Positions 61,901-64,000 of a stretch of 64,000 nucleotides of DNA are shown piece after piece. Made by a program: the position numbers and the translations under genes. The DNA lies in contig CM054140.1 of assembly GCA_028751875.1 (NCBI GenBank), positions 57,210,826-57,274,825 of the forward strand, read 5' to 3'. Each line of letters starts with the position of its first letter. The first letter of the stretch is position 1. Below the pieces are notes generated by a model that searched no databases, was not told the origin of the DNA, and was given only the letters and a program-made list of their open reading frames with translations. The stretch comes from Rapana venosa. Taxonomy: Eukaryota; Mollusca; Gastropoda; Neogastropoda; Muricidae.

Positions 61901-63129
61901 AACAATGCAACTTCACTAAACACTCACTTTTTAGCCTGTTTGCCACTGCCGATCTTTTTCTTTAAAAAAAGCAATGCAATTACACTTAATTTTAACACTT
62001 AATTTTTGACCATTCACAAATCTTTTTCTTATTTAAAAAAAAAATTTGGACCTTTCACAAATCTTTTTCTTATTTTTTAAAAAAAACAATGCAGTTTCAC
62101 TAAATACTTACTTTTTGGCCTGTTTGCCATTGCCCACCTTTTTCTTTAAAAAAAAACAATGCAACTTCACTCAACACTCACTTTTTGGCCTGTTTGCCAT
62201 TGCCCACCTTTTTCTTTAAAAAAAGTAATGCAACTTCACTCAACAAAACTCACTTTTTGGCCTGTTTGCCACTACCAATCTTTTTATTTTCAAAAATGCA
62301 ACTTCACTCAACACTTTTTGGCCTGTTTGCCACTGCCAATCTTTTTCTTTTAAAAAAACAATGCAACTTCACTAAACACTCATTTTTTGGCCTGTTTGCC
62401 ATTGCCAATCTTTTTCTTTAAAAAAACCAATGCAACTTCACTCAACACTCACTTTTTGGCCTGTTTGCCACTGCCAATCTTTTTCTTTAAAAAAATTAAT
62501 GCAACTTCACTCAACACTGACTTTTTGGCCTGTTTGCCACTGCCAATCTTTTTTCTTTAAAAAAAAAATAATGCAACTTCACTCAACAAAACTCACTTTT
62601 TGGCTTGTTTGCCGCTGTCAATCTTTTTCTTTAAAACATCGCAACTTCACTAAACACTTTTTGGCTAAACACTTTTTTGGCTAAACACTTTTTTCACTAA
62701 ACACTTTTCACTAAAAACTTCACTAAACACTTTTTGGCTAAACACTTTTTGGCTAAACACTTTTTTTGGCTAAACACTTTTTTCACTAAACTAAACACTT
62801 TTTCTTCAAAACAAATCCAAACAATGCAACTACACGTAACACTTACTTTTTGACTGTTCACAAATCTTTTTCTTTTAAAAAAAAAAAAGCAATGCAACTT
62901 CACTCAACAACACTCACTTTTTGGCCTGTTTGCCACTGCCGATCTTGAGGAGCCAGGGCTGTTCCTCGGCGTTGTACTTCTTCAAAACGATGCCGTACTT
63001 CTTTCTGCGAGCCTCCTCCTTCTGGTCGCGACCAAACTCACTGCCGGCGCCAAATTTGGGCATCATGTCGATGTCATTGGCCGTCTTGTACTCCTTCAAG
63101 TTGTTCTCACGTTCAAGCTTTGCTGGAAC
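32382..63129 (-). CDS. GTF2F1: General transcription factor IIF subunit 1 (TFIIF alpha / RAP74), 5'-incomplete, 10 coding exons
   Basis: RAP74 pairs with RAP30 to form TFIIF, which escorts RNA polymerase II into the preinitiation complex in the nucleus. Coding exons, in transcription order: 63129-62918, 58226-58056, 56155-56020, 52582-52492, 51851-51692, 50592-50411, 40844-40759, 38801-38711, 34861-34777, 32589-32382. Every junction is AG/GT and the phases (2,2,0,1,2,1,0,1,2) join into one open frame of 473 codons plus TGA. Recognisable family blocks are GAGSEFGRDQKEEARRKKYG and TENTSYYIFTQCADGAFEAF (dimerisation domain), DEEAFEESDDGDFDDREVDY and SDIDKDEKFTSALFM (middle), and a C-terminal winged helix from ITEERIRVYL to LSLKKPE. 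The human protein is about 517 residues, so roughly 50 N-terminal residues are missing and should lie past 64000. No promoter is in the window. Identification is firm; exon edges come from splice signals only. Confidence 0.97.
32700..32827 (-). mobile_element. SINE-1 5' half
   Basis: Only the tRNA-like and 5S-like head of SINE-1 (reverse). It lies in the last GTF2F1 intron and abuts TTAA element copy A. Confidence 0.83.
32832..33545 (-). mobile_element. TTAA-flanked piggyBac-like non-autonomous element, copy A
   Basis: 714 bp including TTAA at each end. The ends are inverted: one reads TTAACCTCTTAACTGCC and the other, reverse-complemented, TTAACCACTAGACTGCC. Both have GTGCACCCTATA (or a one-base variant) about 20-35 bp inside. 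TTAA target duplication and CC-starting termini are piggyBac hallmarks. No transposase frame is present. It lies in the GTF2F1 intron between exons 34777-34861 and 32382-32589, in the opposite orientation to copies B and C. Confidence 0.82.
33575..33990 (-). mobile_element. SINE-2 head with tail-2, full copy
   Basis: In reverse: TAGTGGCCTAGTGGTTAG, B box GGTTCGATCCC, the shared body and tail-2 (CACCATTGGTGAACCTCAG). GTF2F1 intron. Confidence 0.8.
33991..34269. other. Intron DNA, nothing recognised
   Basis: Starts with a C run; otherwise AT-rich unique sequence. Confidence 0.4.
34270..34385. repeat. Repeat tail with GGGGAGAGCAGCCGAATTTC motif
   Basis: GGTGGCGCTGCTCTTGTGGC, GACGCGCTCTCCCCGGGG and an AATAAA/AAATT-rich end look like the 3' tail of a SINE or LINE common in molluscs (from memory). 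Only the tail is visible. Confidence 0.45.
34395..34700 (-). mobile_element. SINE-4, tRNA head GGGATGTAATAGCGGAGTGG
   Basis: In reverse: the head, B box GGGTTCGAATCTC, body (GACAAAATCAGGCCCAGCG), and end (CTCCCAGGTCAACTTCAAG). It lies 77 bases downstream, on the gene strand, of the GTF2F1 exon 34861-34777. Confidence 0.78.
34777..34861 (-). CDS. GTF2F1: GTF2F1 coding exon, Ser/Lys-rich linker
   Basis: 85 nt, phase 1 in and 2 out, residues 377-405. Acceptor TGTTTCAG|GTGTGA, donor TCAAG|GTAAGT. It encodes GVKRKAEGDSPPSKKSKKDH and STPSSSSS, with a KRK...KKSKK basic patch like a nuclear localisation signal. Skipping it (85 nt) would shift frame. It lies between inverted copies of the about 715-bp TTAA element. 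Confidence 0.9.
34954..35675 (+). mobile_element. TTAA-flanked piggyBac-like non-autonomous element, copy B
   Basis: 722 bp with TTAA at both ends and the same inverted termini as copy A, aligned along its whole length in inverted orientation. Shared internal landmarks include AACATCCAGCTGCAAAAAT and CATGACT.CTTGGGAAGTTC. It begins 92 bases upstream of the acceptor of the GTF2F1 exon 34861-34777. The flanking DNA is SINE tail-2 sequence, so it appears to have inserted into an older SINE. Confidence 0.82.
35676..36239. other. Intron DNA with SINE tail pieces
   Basis: SINE tail-2 remnant at 35676-35735, G-rich 35984-36005, (AAT)n plus tail-1 end at 36026-36100. No exon. Confidence 0.5.
36240..36645 (-). 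mobile_element. SINE-2 head with tail-2, full copy
   Basis: In reverse: CAGGATAGCCTAGGGGTTAG, the shared body, then tail-2. GTF2F1 intron; preceded at 36028-36100 by the (AAT)n tail of another SINE-2. Confidence 0.78.
36646..37096. other. Intron DNA, nothing recognised
   Basis: AT-rich; no splice-flanked frame fits GTF2F1. Confidence 0.45.
37097..37612 (-). mobile_element. LINE 3' end (family A), minus strand
   Basis: It encodes NQKIPLERHCLIYKACIRPV, LLYGSETWVFTKTVERLLKS and DRITNEELWRMCKVDDLKSV, then NRLRWFGHVQRKADHH, continuing with frame breaks to a (GAA)n-type tail at 37097. It is 5'-truncated near 37612 and lies in the GTF2F1 intron between exons 38711-38801 and 34777-34861. Confidence 0.83.
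37840..37975 (+). mobile_element. SINE-2 tail-1 with complete 3' end
   Basis: TTACATGAGTGCTTATCCCA, then GAGCGCTTTGATTTGTTGC, ACAAGATTCAGCGCTATATA and (ATT)n. It shows the true 3' end of tail-1. Confidence 0.7.
37976..38430. other. Intron DNA, nothing recognised
   Basis: Unique sequence without a conserved frame. Confidence 0.45.
38522..38698. repeat. CA microsatellite with ACCAT interruptions
   Basis: Lies 13 bases 3' of the GTF2F1 donor at 38711 on the gene strand. Confidence 0.92.
38711..38801 (-). CDS. GTF2F1: GTF2F1 coding exon, Lys/Gly/Ala-rich linker
   Basis: 91 nt, phase 0 in and 1 out, residues 347-377. Acceptor TTTTACAG|AAGGAG, donor CTAAAG|GTGAGT. It encodes KERIEKKKQGDKGDGKGAAA and STSSDATDSK. 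Conservation is weak, but both splice sites are strong and the phases fit both neighbours. A (CA)n tract starts within 20 bases of the donor. Confidence 0.88.
38938..39160 (-). mobile_element. SINE-2 body and tail-1, reverse
   Basis: TTTCGAGGATAATGAAATGA to GACCTCGGTTTACAGTCTCA. No head. Confidence 0.78.
39420..39835 (-). mobile_element. SINE-2 head with tail-2
   Basis: In reverse: a head ending near 39825 (TAGCGTAGTGGTTAAAG), the shared body and tail-2 (TCACCATTGATGAACCTCAG). Confidence 0.77.
39836..40129. other. Intron DNA with ATTT/ATTC-rich end
   Basis: 40050-40130 is an imperfect (TTTATTCA)-type tract; the rest is unique. Confidence 0.5.
40130..40470 (-). mobile_element. SINE-2 with tail-1, reverse
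   Basis: Head in reverse ends at TAGGCTAGTGGTTAG. The body and tail-1 (GAGGATAATAGAATAAGA) are diverged. Confidence 0.75.
40759..40844 (-). CDS. GTF2F1: GTF2F1 coding exon, Ser/Asp-rich with SALFM motif
   Basis: 86 nt, phase 1 in and 0 out, residues 318-346. It encodes GSDSSSSSDSDSDIDKDEKF and TSALFMQ, matching the human SDIDSEASSALFM. The donor is ATGCAG|GTACAA. Two acceptors three bases apart (AAG then GAG, exon starting at 40844 or 40841) both keep frame, so one residue (Arg) may be optional. The intron beside the donor carries a short CA-rich tract (40681-40740). Confidence 0.93.
41030..41105 (-). mobile_element. SINE tail-2 fragment
   Basis: GGTTCACCAATAGTAAGATT to CACACTCTGACTTCGGG matches tail-2 in reverse. 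Confidence 0.6.
41215..41520 (-). mobile_element. SINE-2 with tail-1, reverse, well preserved
   Basis: ATATCGAGGATAATGGAATA (tail-1) through the body to CCCTTGAACGGGAATCGAAC (B box). The 5' half of the head is lost. Confidence 0.82.
41540..42893. other. Intron DNA, no gene recognised
   Basis: A minus-strand open frame at 41563-41811 (LVPKFLSVRHVELNVVPKF) matches nothing I know. The rest is AT-rich. It is downstream of the DUF7869-like gene and may include its 3' UTR. Confidence 0.4.
42894..44058 (-). CDS. DUF7869-like gene, exon 4 (catalytic-like domain, frame break at 43086-43088)
   Basis: Acceptor TTTTCAG|GAGAGA. It encodes a Cys pair (DLCWTCQKN), HLPHTPYQPGPMYFLTPRKV, DEGASSSKGSNAVVSYLHHF, DLHCDNCAGQNKNK and FMPPGHTKFAPDWCFGLLKR. 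Up to about 43089 one frame is open. From there the conserved C-terminal block (ANLRSLPDVIPAPGLSLDRQ, NYLYKNIRTFV) is read in the next frame, to TGA at 42894-42896. Without the shift the reading continues into unrelated residues and stops at 42926. The open frame running upstream of 44058 is intron read-through and not protein. Confidence 0.75.
44614..44894 (-). CDS. DUF7869-like gene, exon 3 (helix-turn-helix-like segment)
   Basis: 281 nt, acceptor TTTCAG|AGTTAA, donor GCTGCTG|GTAAAT. It encodes VKERKLRNIMDHYRKNGPSP, then GGRKNNTKALSFHDISNVKT, FIRNYAEENAVSLPGRVPGY and LLPSSAPKSKVHRDFL. The order (short helix pair, Arg-Gly-Arg/Lys linker, LPGR, LLPSS) fits the family as I know it. Confidence 0.75.
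45150..45315. repeat. CA microsatellite in DUF7869-like intron 2
   Basis: CACA with CCACAC/CATCA interruptions, then uninterrupted CA 45256-45306. Confidence 0.93.
45579..45744 (-). CDS. DUF7869-like gene, exon 2
   Basis: 166 nt, acceptor TCATCAG|AGGAGC, donor ACAGG|GTATGG. It encodes ELDMFVMGIFCSNMHQDPTT, a basic KKKEQKERVRTRTDY and NRLVCRKTFFFLTG. Cysteines and the CRKTFFFL..G motif are typical of the family's N-terminal half. The intron before it (45745-47057) contains a LINE 3' end and (CA)n/(GT)n tracts. Confidence 0.72.
45896..46055. repeat. (GT)n and (CA)n in inverted arrangement
   Basis: GT at 45896-45936 and CA at 45991-46055, about 54 bases apart. Transcribed, these could pair as a hairpin. 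Confidence 0.93.
46060..46440 (+). mobile_element. LINE 3' end (family C) inside the DUF7869-like gene's first intron
   Basis: The plus strand encodes EDRKCRHCNKIEDEFHLLDE, CILYDELRNNLLLKIKMKD and more, which is the Cys/His knuckle tail seen at the end of LINE reverse transcriptases (zf-RVT type). After a stop comes an AT-rich UTR and a (GAATCT)n tail at 46413-46440. It is 5'-truncated next to a (CA)n tract. Confidence 0.72.
47058..47711 (-). CDS. DUF7869-like gene, exon 1 (acidic N-terminal region)
   Basis: 654 nt from ATG at 47711 to donor AAAGG|GTGAGT. It has 218 codons, rich in Glu/Asp in the middle (EEIDIHSSDDEETDDELG), with two Cys in ANFACKCSQ near the end. The start is the first ATG of the open frame; the true start could differ. 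It continues in phase 1 to exon 2. Confidence 0.72.
47712..48119. other. Region upstream of the DUF7869-like gene
   Basis: Unique sequence that should hold that gene's promoter. I see no clear TATA box. It ends at the left arm of the 51-bp inverted repeat. Confidence 0.4.
48120..48578. repeat. Inverted repeat with 51-bp arms (48120-48170 and 48528-48578)
   Basis: Arm 1 contains GTGGCATAATTTCAACATTC and arm 2 its reverse complement, with about three mismatches over 51 bases. The loop is 357 bp. It may be a MITE or the remnant of a transposon end. It lies upstream of the DUF7869-like gene. Confidence 0.85.
48875..49155 (-). mobile_element. SINE-5, recent copy with perfect 13-bp TSD
   Basis: In reverse it begins GGAGGCACCGTGGTCGAGTG, with a tRNA-like head and B box GGGATCGATCCC. 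It continues with GTGTCCTTGGGAAAGACAC and CCTCACTCCACCCAGGTG and ends in TCTGGCTCGAA. CATTCTCACATAA flanks it at 48862-48874 and 49156-49168. The CCTTGGGAAAG.CACTTTA core resembles a conserved SINE central domain (Deu/Nin type, from memory). Confidence 0.85.
49201..49397 (+). mobile_element. Short LINE 3' end (family A) with 13-bp target-site duplication
   Basis: About 197 bp matching the last part of family A (GTAGTGGATGGAAAGAGACC, then GAAGCTCACAACAGAG) and ending in (GAA)n. GAGGGTGCAGGTA is repeated at 49188-49200 and 49398-49410. The severe 5' truncation and poly-GAA 3' end fit target-primed reverse transcription. Confidence 0.85.
49490..49865 (-). mobile_element. SINE-3 with tail-2, reverse
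   Basis: Tail-2 (GAGGTTCACCAATGGTGACA), a diverged body, then the head in reverse (GAATTGAACCCAGAGCC and ACCATCCTGCCACCTTCC). Confidence 0.78.
49965..50277 (+). repeat. GT-interrupted repeat, second copy
   Basis: Matches 5335-5620: GCATCCTTCACCTCCTAAGT, (GT)n at 50022-50130, GGATTTGAAATATGTTG, then GATTCAGCGCTATATAAATT and (ATT)n. It lies about 130 bases 3' of the GTF2F1 exon 50592-50411 on the gene strand. Confidence 0.75.
50411..50592 (-). CDS. GTF2F1: GTF2F1 coding exon, Glu/Asp-rich linker
   Basis: 182 nt, phase 2 in and 1 out, residues 257-318. Acceptor GTTGCGCAG|TAGCGG, donor AAAA|GTAAGT. It encodes SGQSEPEEKEKCEEKSVADE and then RGLRNMIDSDDEEDEEEEVK, a low-complexity acidic linker with one hydrophobic GLRNMI patch. 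The next intron is the largest in the window (about 9.6 kb) and contains the DUF7869-like gene. Confidence 0.93.
50650..50940 (-). mobile_element. SINE-1 copy
   Basis: Reverse copy from AAGGTCGTAGGGGAGCGAGG to GAGCTATCCCGTTCCC, about 60 bases upstream of the GTF2F1 exon 50592-50411. Confidence 0.85.
51070..51345. repeat. GT and GA microsatellites
   Basis: GT-rich 51075-51170, GAGA-rich 51180-51265, GTGC/GCAT-rich to 51345. Confidence 0.9.
51350..51580 (+). mobile_element. SINE-2 body and tail-1
   Basis: GTCCTTCGGATGAGACTATA to GCTTATTCCATTATCCTCGA plus (AAAT)n. The head is replaced by GT/GA microsatellite (51070-51345). It ends about 110 bases 3' of the GTF2F1 exon 51851-51692 on the gene strand. 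Confidence 0.8.
51692..51851 (-). CDS. GTF2F1: GTF2F1 coding exon, Lys-rich and acidic block
   Basis: 160 nt, phase 1 in and 2 out, residues 204-257. Acceptor GTTCTCAG|ATGGAG, donor AGCAG|GTGAGT. It encodes a basic run (SSSRGKKKKKKH) and then ADSDEEAFEESDDGDFDDRE and VDYMSDNSS. The EEAFE.SDDGDF..EVDYMSD signature is diagnostic for RAP74 and is nearly the same in the human protein. Confidence 0.96.
51960..52480. repeat. Long GT microsatellites in a GTF2F1 intron
   Basis: GT at 52049-52125 and 52130-52250, again at 52345-52415. The whole intron between exons 52582-52492 and 51851-51692 is GT-rich. Confidence 0.93.
52492..52582 (-). CDS. GTF2F1: GTF2F1 coding exon, acidic region
   Basis: 91 nt, phase 0 in and 1 out, residues 174-204. 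Acceptor TCTTTCAG|TTGCTG, donor GAAG|GTAAGA. It encodes LLTDKDDWADLSDDDGEDGD and more Asp/Glu. Composition and position match the acidic middle of RAP74. The intron on its 3' side holds long (GT)n tracts. Confidence 0.92.
52630..53346 (+). mobile_element. TTAA-flanked piggyBac-like non-autonomous element, copy C
   Basis: 717 bp with TTAA at both ends and high similarity to copies A and B, including the CCGGAAATT.TCCGGGG block near the left end. It starts 47 bases upstream of the acceptor of the GTF2F1 exon at 52582. The right flank (AGGTAGCTGCATT) matches SINE tail-2, where a TTAA occurs in related copies. Confidence 0.82.
53347..53472 (-). mobile_element. SINE body remnant split by nested insertions
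   Basis: 53347-53455 is reverse SINE body (GGGCCTCTGTTTACAGCC, GGAGTCAGTAC). Its continuation (GATGTTAACTCCCAAGTG and a tRNA-like head) is at 54853-54955. The intervening block holds an older repeat and both LINE copies. Confidence 0.65.
53487..54141 (-). mobile_element. LINE 3' end (family A) with 14-bp target-site duplication
   Basis: On the minus strand it encodes the C-terminal part of a non-LTR reverse transcriptase: ELASLLGNQKTPLERRCLIY, KACIRPVLLY and KTVERLLQSCENQMLHYMTK, then frame breaks and a (GAA)n tail at the low-coordinate end. CACTTTCAGCTACT occurs directly on both sides (53473-53486 and 54142-54155). The related DNA at 61187-61215 has the same flank without the insertion. It is a 5'-truncated dead copy. 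Confidence 0.85.
54334..54850 (+). mobile_element. LINE 3' end (family A), plus-strand copy
   Basis: Same family as 53487-54141 but in the opposite orientation. It encodes KIPLERRCLIYKACIRPVLL, YGSETWVFTKTVERLLKSCE, RITNKELWRMCKVDDLKSVA and more, then stops and a GAA-rich tail. Imperfect flanking repeats AGTAGCAATGTCAA and AGTAGCGATGTTAA (54321 and 54847) may be the target duplication. It forms a head-to-head pair with the preceding copy. Confidence 0.8.
54851..54955 (-). mobile_element. SINE-2 head, continuation of the split SINE
   Basis: GTTAACTCCCAAGTG to ACCACTAGGTTATCC is the SINE-2 head region in reverse, matching the other part at 53347-53455. Confidence 0.65.
54956..55632. other. Intron DNA, repeats only
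   Basis: 55195-55330 is a repeat shared with about 61010-61090 (TTTCTAGCACACAATTTCC). 55435-55560 is AAC/CA-rich. No exon. Confidence 0.5.
55645..55936 (-). mobile_element. SINE-1 copy with 11-bp TSD
   Basis: Full reverse copy. CCCCAAAACTA occurs at 55634-55644 and 55937-55947, although the Cs may be shared with the SINE end. Confidence 0.86.
56020..56155 (-). CDS. GTF2F1: GTF2F1 coding exon, charged linker
   Basis: 136 nt, phase 2 in and 0 out, residues 128-173. Acceptor GTTTCAG|ACGAG, donor GACTTT|GTACGT. It encodes RDKTLNYFNIMLKKRVKNED followed by an Ala/Lys-rich stretch (EEEKAAKKAAKSAKKNRDF). It matches the human NHFSIM..RR region at the end of the dimerisation domain. Eight bases after the donor the intron becomes a SINE-tail fragment and a (GAA)n run (55961-56012). 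Confidence 0.93.
56156..56338. repeat. GA-rich tract upstream of a GTF2F1 exon
   Basis: GAGA-rich at 56170-56250, which on the gene strand is a polypyrimidine tract close to the acceptor at 56156. Confidence 0.8.
56339..56530 (-). mobile_element. Internally deleted LINE (family A) fragment
   Basis: The 3'-tail segment (56339-56466) is joined directly to a segment that in the copy at 53487-54141 lies about 400 bp further 5' (AACTCAGATTTTGCTTCGCA, at 54043 there). The junction is near 56466. An imperfect (ATC)n stretch follows at 56525-56690. Confidence 0.75.
56525..56978. other. Imperfect (ATC)n tract and unique intron DNA
   Basis: ATC/ATT trinucleotides at 56525-56690. The rest shows nothing. 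Confidence 0.6.
56979..57284 (-). mobile_element. SINE-1 copy with 9-bp TSD
   Basis: Full reverse copy from GTCCCATAACCTATGCAG to GAGCTATCCCATCC. GTGTTGATT is repeated at 56970-56978 and 57285-57293. Confidence 0.85.
57285..57479. other. Intron DNA, nothing recognised
   Basis: Unique sequence between two SINEs. Confidence 0.4.
57480..57940 (+). mobile_element. SINE-3 with tail-2
   Basis: Partial head (CCTCGCCCTTTCTTCCCAG), the shared body (CGAGACTACACACCAAG) and complete tail-2 (GACACCATCCCCGAAGTC to CTCACCATTGGTGAACC). Confidence 0.75.
58056..58226 (-). CDS. GTF2F1: GTF2F1 coding exon, dimerisation domain continued
   Basis: 171 nt, phase 2 in and 2 out, residues 71-128. Acceptor TGAACAG|GTACC, donor AGCAG|GTAGG. 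It encodes YRGVREGTITENTSYYIF, then TQCADGAFEAFPVDEWYNFS and YLNSEEAEEEFSR. This is the best conserved stretch of the family and closely matches the human block with TENTSYYIFTQC and EAFPV.WYNF. Confidence 0.96.
58227..58854. other. Intron DNA, nothing recognised
   Basis: Unique GC-moderate sequence upstream of exon 58226-58056; no conserved frame. Confidence 0.45.
58855..58907. repeat. (GT)n microsatellite
   Basis: Nearly pure GT, 53 bases. Confidence 0.95.
58908..59305. other. Intron DNA, nothing recognised
   Basis: AT-rich with C-rich end (59260-59284). Confidence 0.45.
59306..60869. mobile_element. hAT-like non-autonomous DNA element with CAGGGTTC termini
   Basis: The left end reads CAGGGTTCATACAGACTT and the right end, reverse-complemented, CAGGGTTCGTACAAGTCTT. 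Both sides carry runs of an AGGGCTTTTTAGGG motif. CAGGGTTCGTACA-type termini are familiar from hAT-like MITEs. Only CTATA is shared by the flanks, so an 8-bp target duplication is not shown. No transposase frame is seen over the 1.56 kb. It lies in a GTF2F1 intron. Confidence 0.6.
60870..61899. repeat. Older repeat including the empty-site relative of the LINE target
   Basis: 61010-61090 is shared with about 55200. 61180-61340 (GTCAGTTTCCCCCACTTTCA, AGCTGGTGCTGATCATAGC, CCGAGTTATGCTGGATTTGC) is shared with the DNA split by the LINE at 53487-54141. The remainder is AT-rich. Confidence 0.65.
61900..62917 (-). repeat. Tandem array of a duplicated GTF2F1 5' splice site (exon end plus intron start)
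   Basis: About nine clear copies of a unit of roughly 70 bp, starting near 61921, 62107, 62176, 62250, 62311, 62379, 62438, 62507 and 62585, plus degenerate copies at 61980-62090 and 62640-62880. On the gene strand each unit reads GGCAGTGGCAAACAGGCC, AAAAAGTGAGT, TGAGTGAAGTTGCAT and a T/A-rich part. That is, it holds the last codons of the exon at 62918-63129 and its donor. The donor is GTGAGT in at least five copies, GTAAGT in one, GTCAGT in one, and lost in two. Confidence 0.9.
62918..63129 (-). CDS. GTF2F1: GTF2F1 coding exon (first one in window), RAP30-dimerisation domain
   Basis: 212 nt, phase 0 in and phase 2 out, residues 1-70 of the partial protein. The acceptor reads CCGCAG before GTTCCAGCA and the donor is AAAAA|GTGAGT. 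It contains PAKLERENN, GAGSEFGRDQKEEARRKKYG and EEQPWLLKIGSGKQAKK, which align with the beta-barrel dimerisation domain of RAP74. The codon spanning the donor would read AAG then TGA if the intron were retained, so retention truncates the protein at once. The exon-intron edge is the seed of the tandem array that follows at 61921-62917. Confidence 0.95.
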
Positions 63130-64000
63130 CTGCGGACATAATTATGAACTGTAAGTCAGGTTGCAGTTTACTATTTCATACACAATGTTAACAGATTTTT
63201 CTTTTGGTAGGGGTTTTTGGGGGGTTTTGTTATTGTTGGTTTGTTTTTTTGGTGGTTGTTATGTTGGTTGTTGTTTTTTTTGGGGGGTGGGGGTGGGGGT
63301 GTTGATAATGTAGACTGGTACTATTACTGTCATGCAGACTGGTACTATTTCTGTCTGTTTTTATCATATACATTGACAGAAATTCCAAAGTGAAAAGTTC
63401 AAAGTAATCGTTCAATGTTGACGCCTTGAAAATGAGAGTTTGTTTCCAGAACTTTCTAAATGATTCACTTTTCCTGGTATTTGATGATCAAGGGTTCAGA
63501 TTTCTCACTTTGAATTTTCTTTCTATCTTTCTGTTTATTTACGGGGTGGTTTTGGGAGGGGGGGTTTTCCTATCTTTCTGGTTGTTTATTTTACTTCCTT
63601 TTCATGGATCAACTTATGTCAGTCAACAGGGCAGTCTACCTACCAACAGCTTACTATCATGTTCCGGGATGGTTTTTTTAACACCATGAGCTATAAATCC
63701 ATCTCTCTCTTTCATAGTCTCTAGATTTTTGGAGAATACTAATACTTTGGCTAAAAAAAAAAAGACAGCCAGAAACAGTAAATAAAGAATTTTGCTTCTT
63801 TCACTGTCACCATCTCTGGCACATTCAACCCCGTCCCTCTCTAATACATGCATCAAATATAAATCAAATCAAATCAAATCAAATTCTGTTATTTACACTT
63901 ACAGAGTTTAGTGTACACTGTGTGTACATGTGTAGGCATGCTGTAACATTCTAACATAGGCTTTCCAGCAAAACGGACTTCAATTTTTCATAAAAACACC
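63130..64000. other. GTF2F1 intron, upstream exon not in window
   Basis: T- and G-rich tracts (63190-63300) and AT-rich DNA. No minus-strand segment fits the missing RAP74 N terminus. An (AAATC)n tract lies at 63858-63883. Confidence 0.6.

Noticed and set aside
63130..64000. First GTF2F1 coding exon inside the window
   Set aside because: No minus-strand segment here encodes the expected N-terminal RAP74 residues with a donor in phase 0, so it must lie beyond 64000.

Overview
The window looks like metazoan nuclear DNA, most likely from a marine gastropod or other mollusc. That call is an inference. It rests on a spliced animal-type gene with canonical GT-AG introns, a very high load of (CA)n/(GT)n microsatellites, several tRNA-derived SINE families, LINE 3' ends, and a DUF7869-like transposon-type gene of a kind I associate with aquatic invertebrates. 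There is no prokaryotic signal: no operons, Shine-Dalgarno sites, CRISPR arrays or tRNA/rRNA operons.

The one clearly conserved host gene is GTF2F1 (TFIIF alpha subunit, RAP74), on the minus strand from 63129 down to 32382. Ten coding exons can be placed, and all their splice sites and phases agree. Joined, they give about 473 codons covering the end of the RAP30-dimerisation domain, the acidic/Ser/Lys-rich middle and the C-terminal winged helix with its stop codon. The first exon(s), about 50 residues, lie beyond position 64000. Its introns are packed with SINEs, three copies of a TTAA-flanked piggyBac-like non-autonomous element, LINE 3' ends and a hAT-like element.

Nested on the same strand inside the largest GTF2F1 intron (40845-50410) is a second, transposon-type gene at 42894-47711. 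It has four exons, is DUF7869-like, and carries a one-base frame break near its C terminus.

Positions 1-31.7 kb lie downstream of GTF2F1. I find no confident protein-coding gene there. It holds microsatellites and long G/C homopolymers (1-8 kb), a local duplication (10.65-11.93 and 12.37-14.65 kb), a second duplication of about 2.3 kb (18.1-20.6 and 21.1-23.2 kb) whose copies differ by SINE insertions, two related minisatellites (26-28 kb), and four exon-like islands on the plus strand with good splice signals but no recognised product.

The most interesting structures are these. Two tandem arrays are seeded from edges of GTF2F1 exons: the last codons plus stop at 31.77-32.38 kb, and a 5' splice site at 61.9-62.9 kb. 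Inverted copies of the about 715-bp TTAA element flank one 85-nt exon. One SINE family joins a tRNA-like head to a 5S-rRNA-like segment. Other SINEs swap heads and tails. A perfect 66-bp palindrome has a single-arm relative in the neighbouring duplicate.
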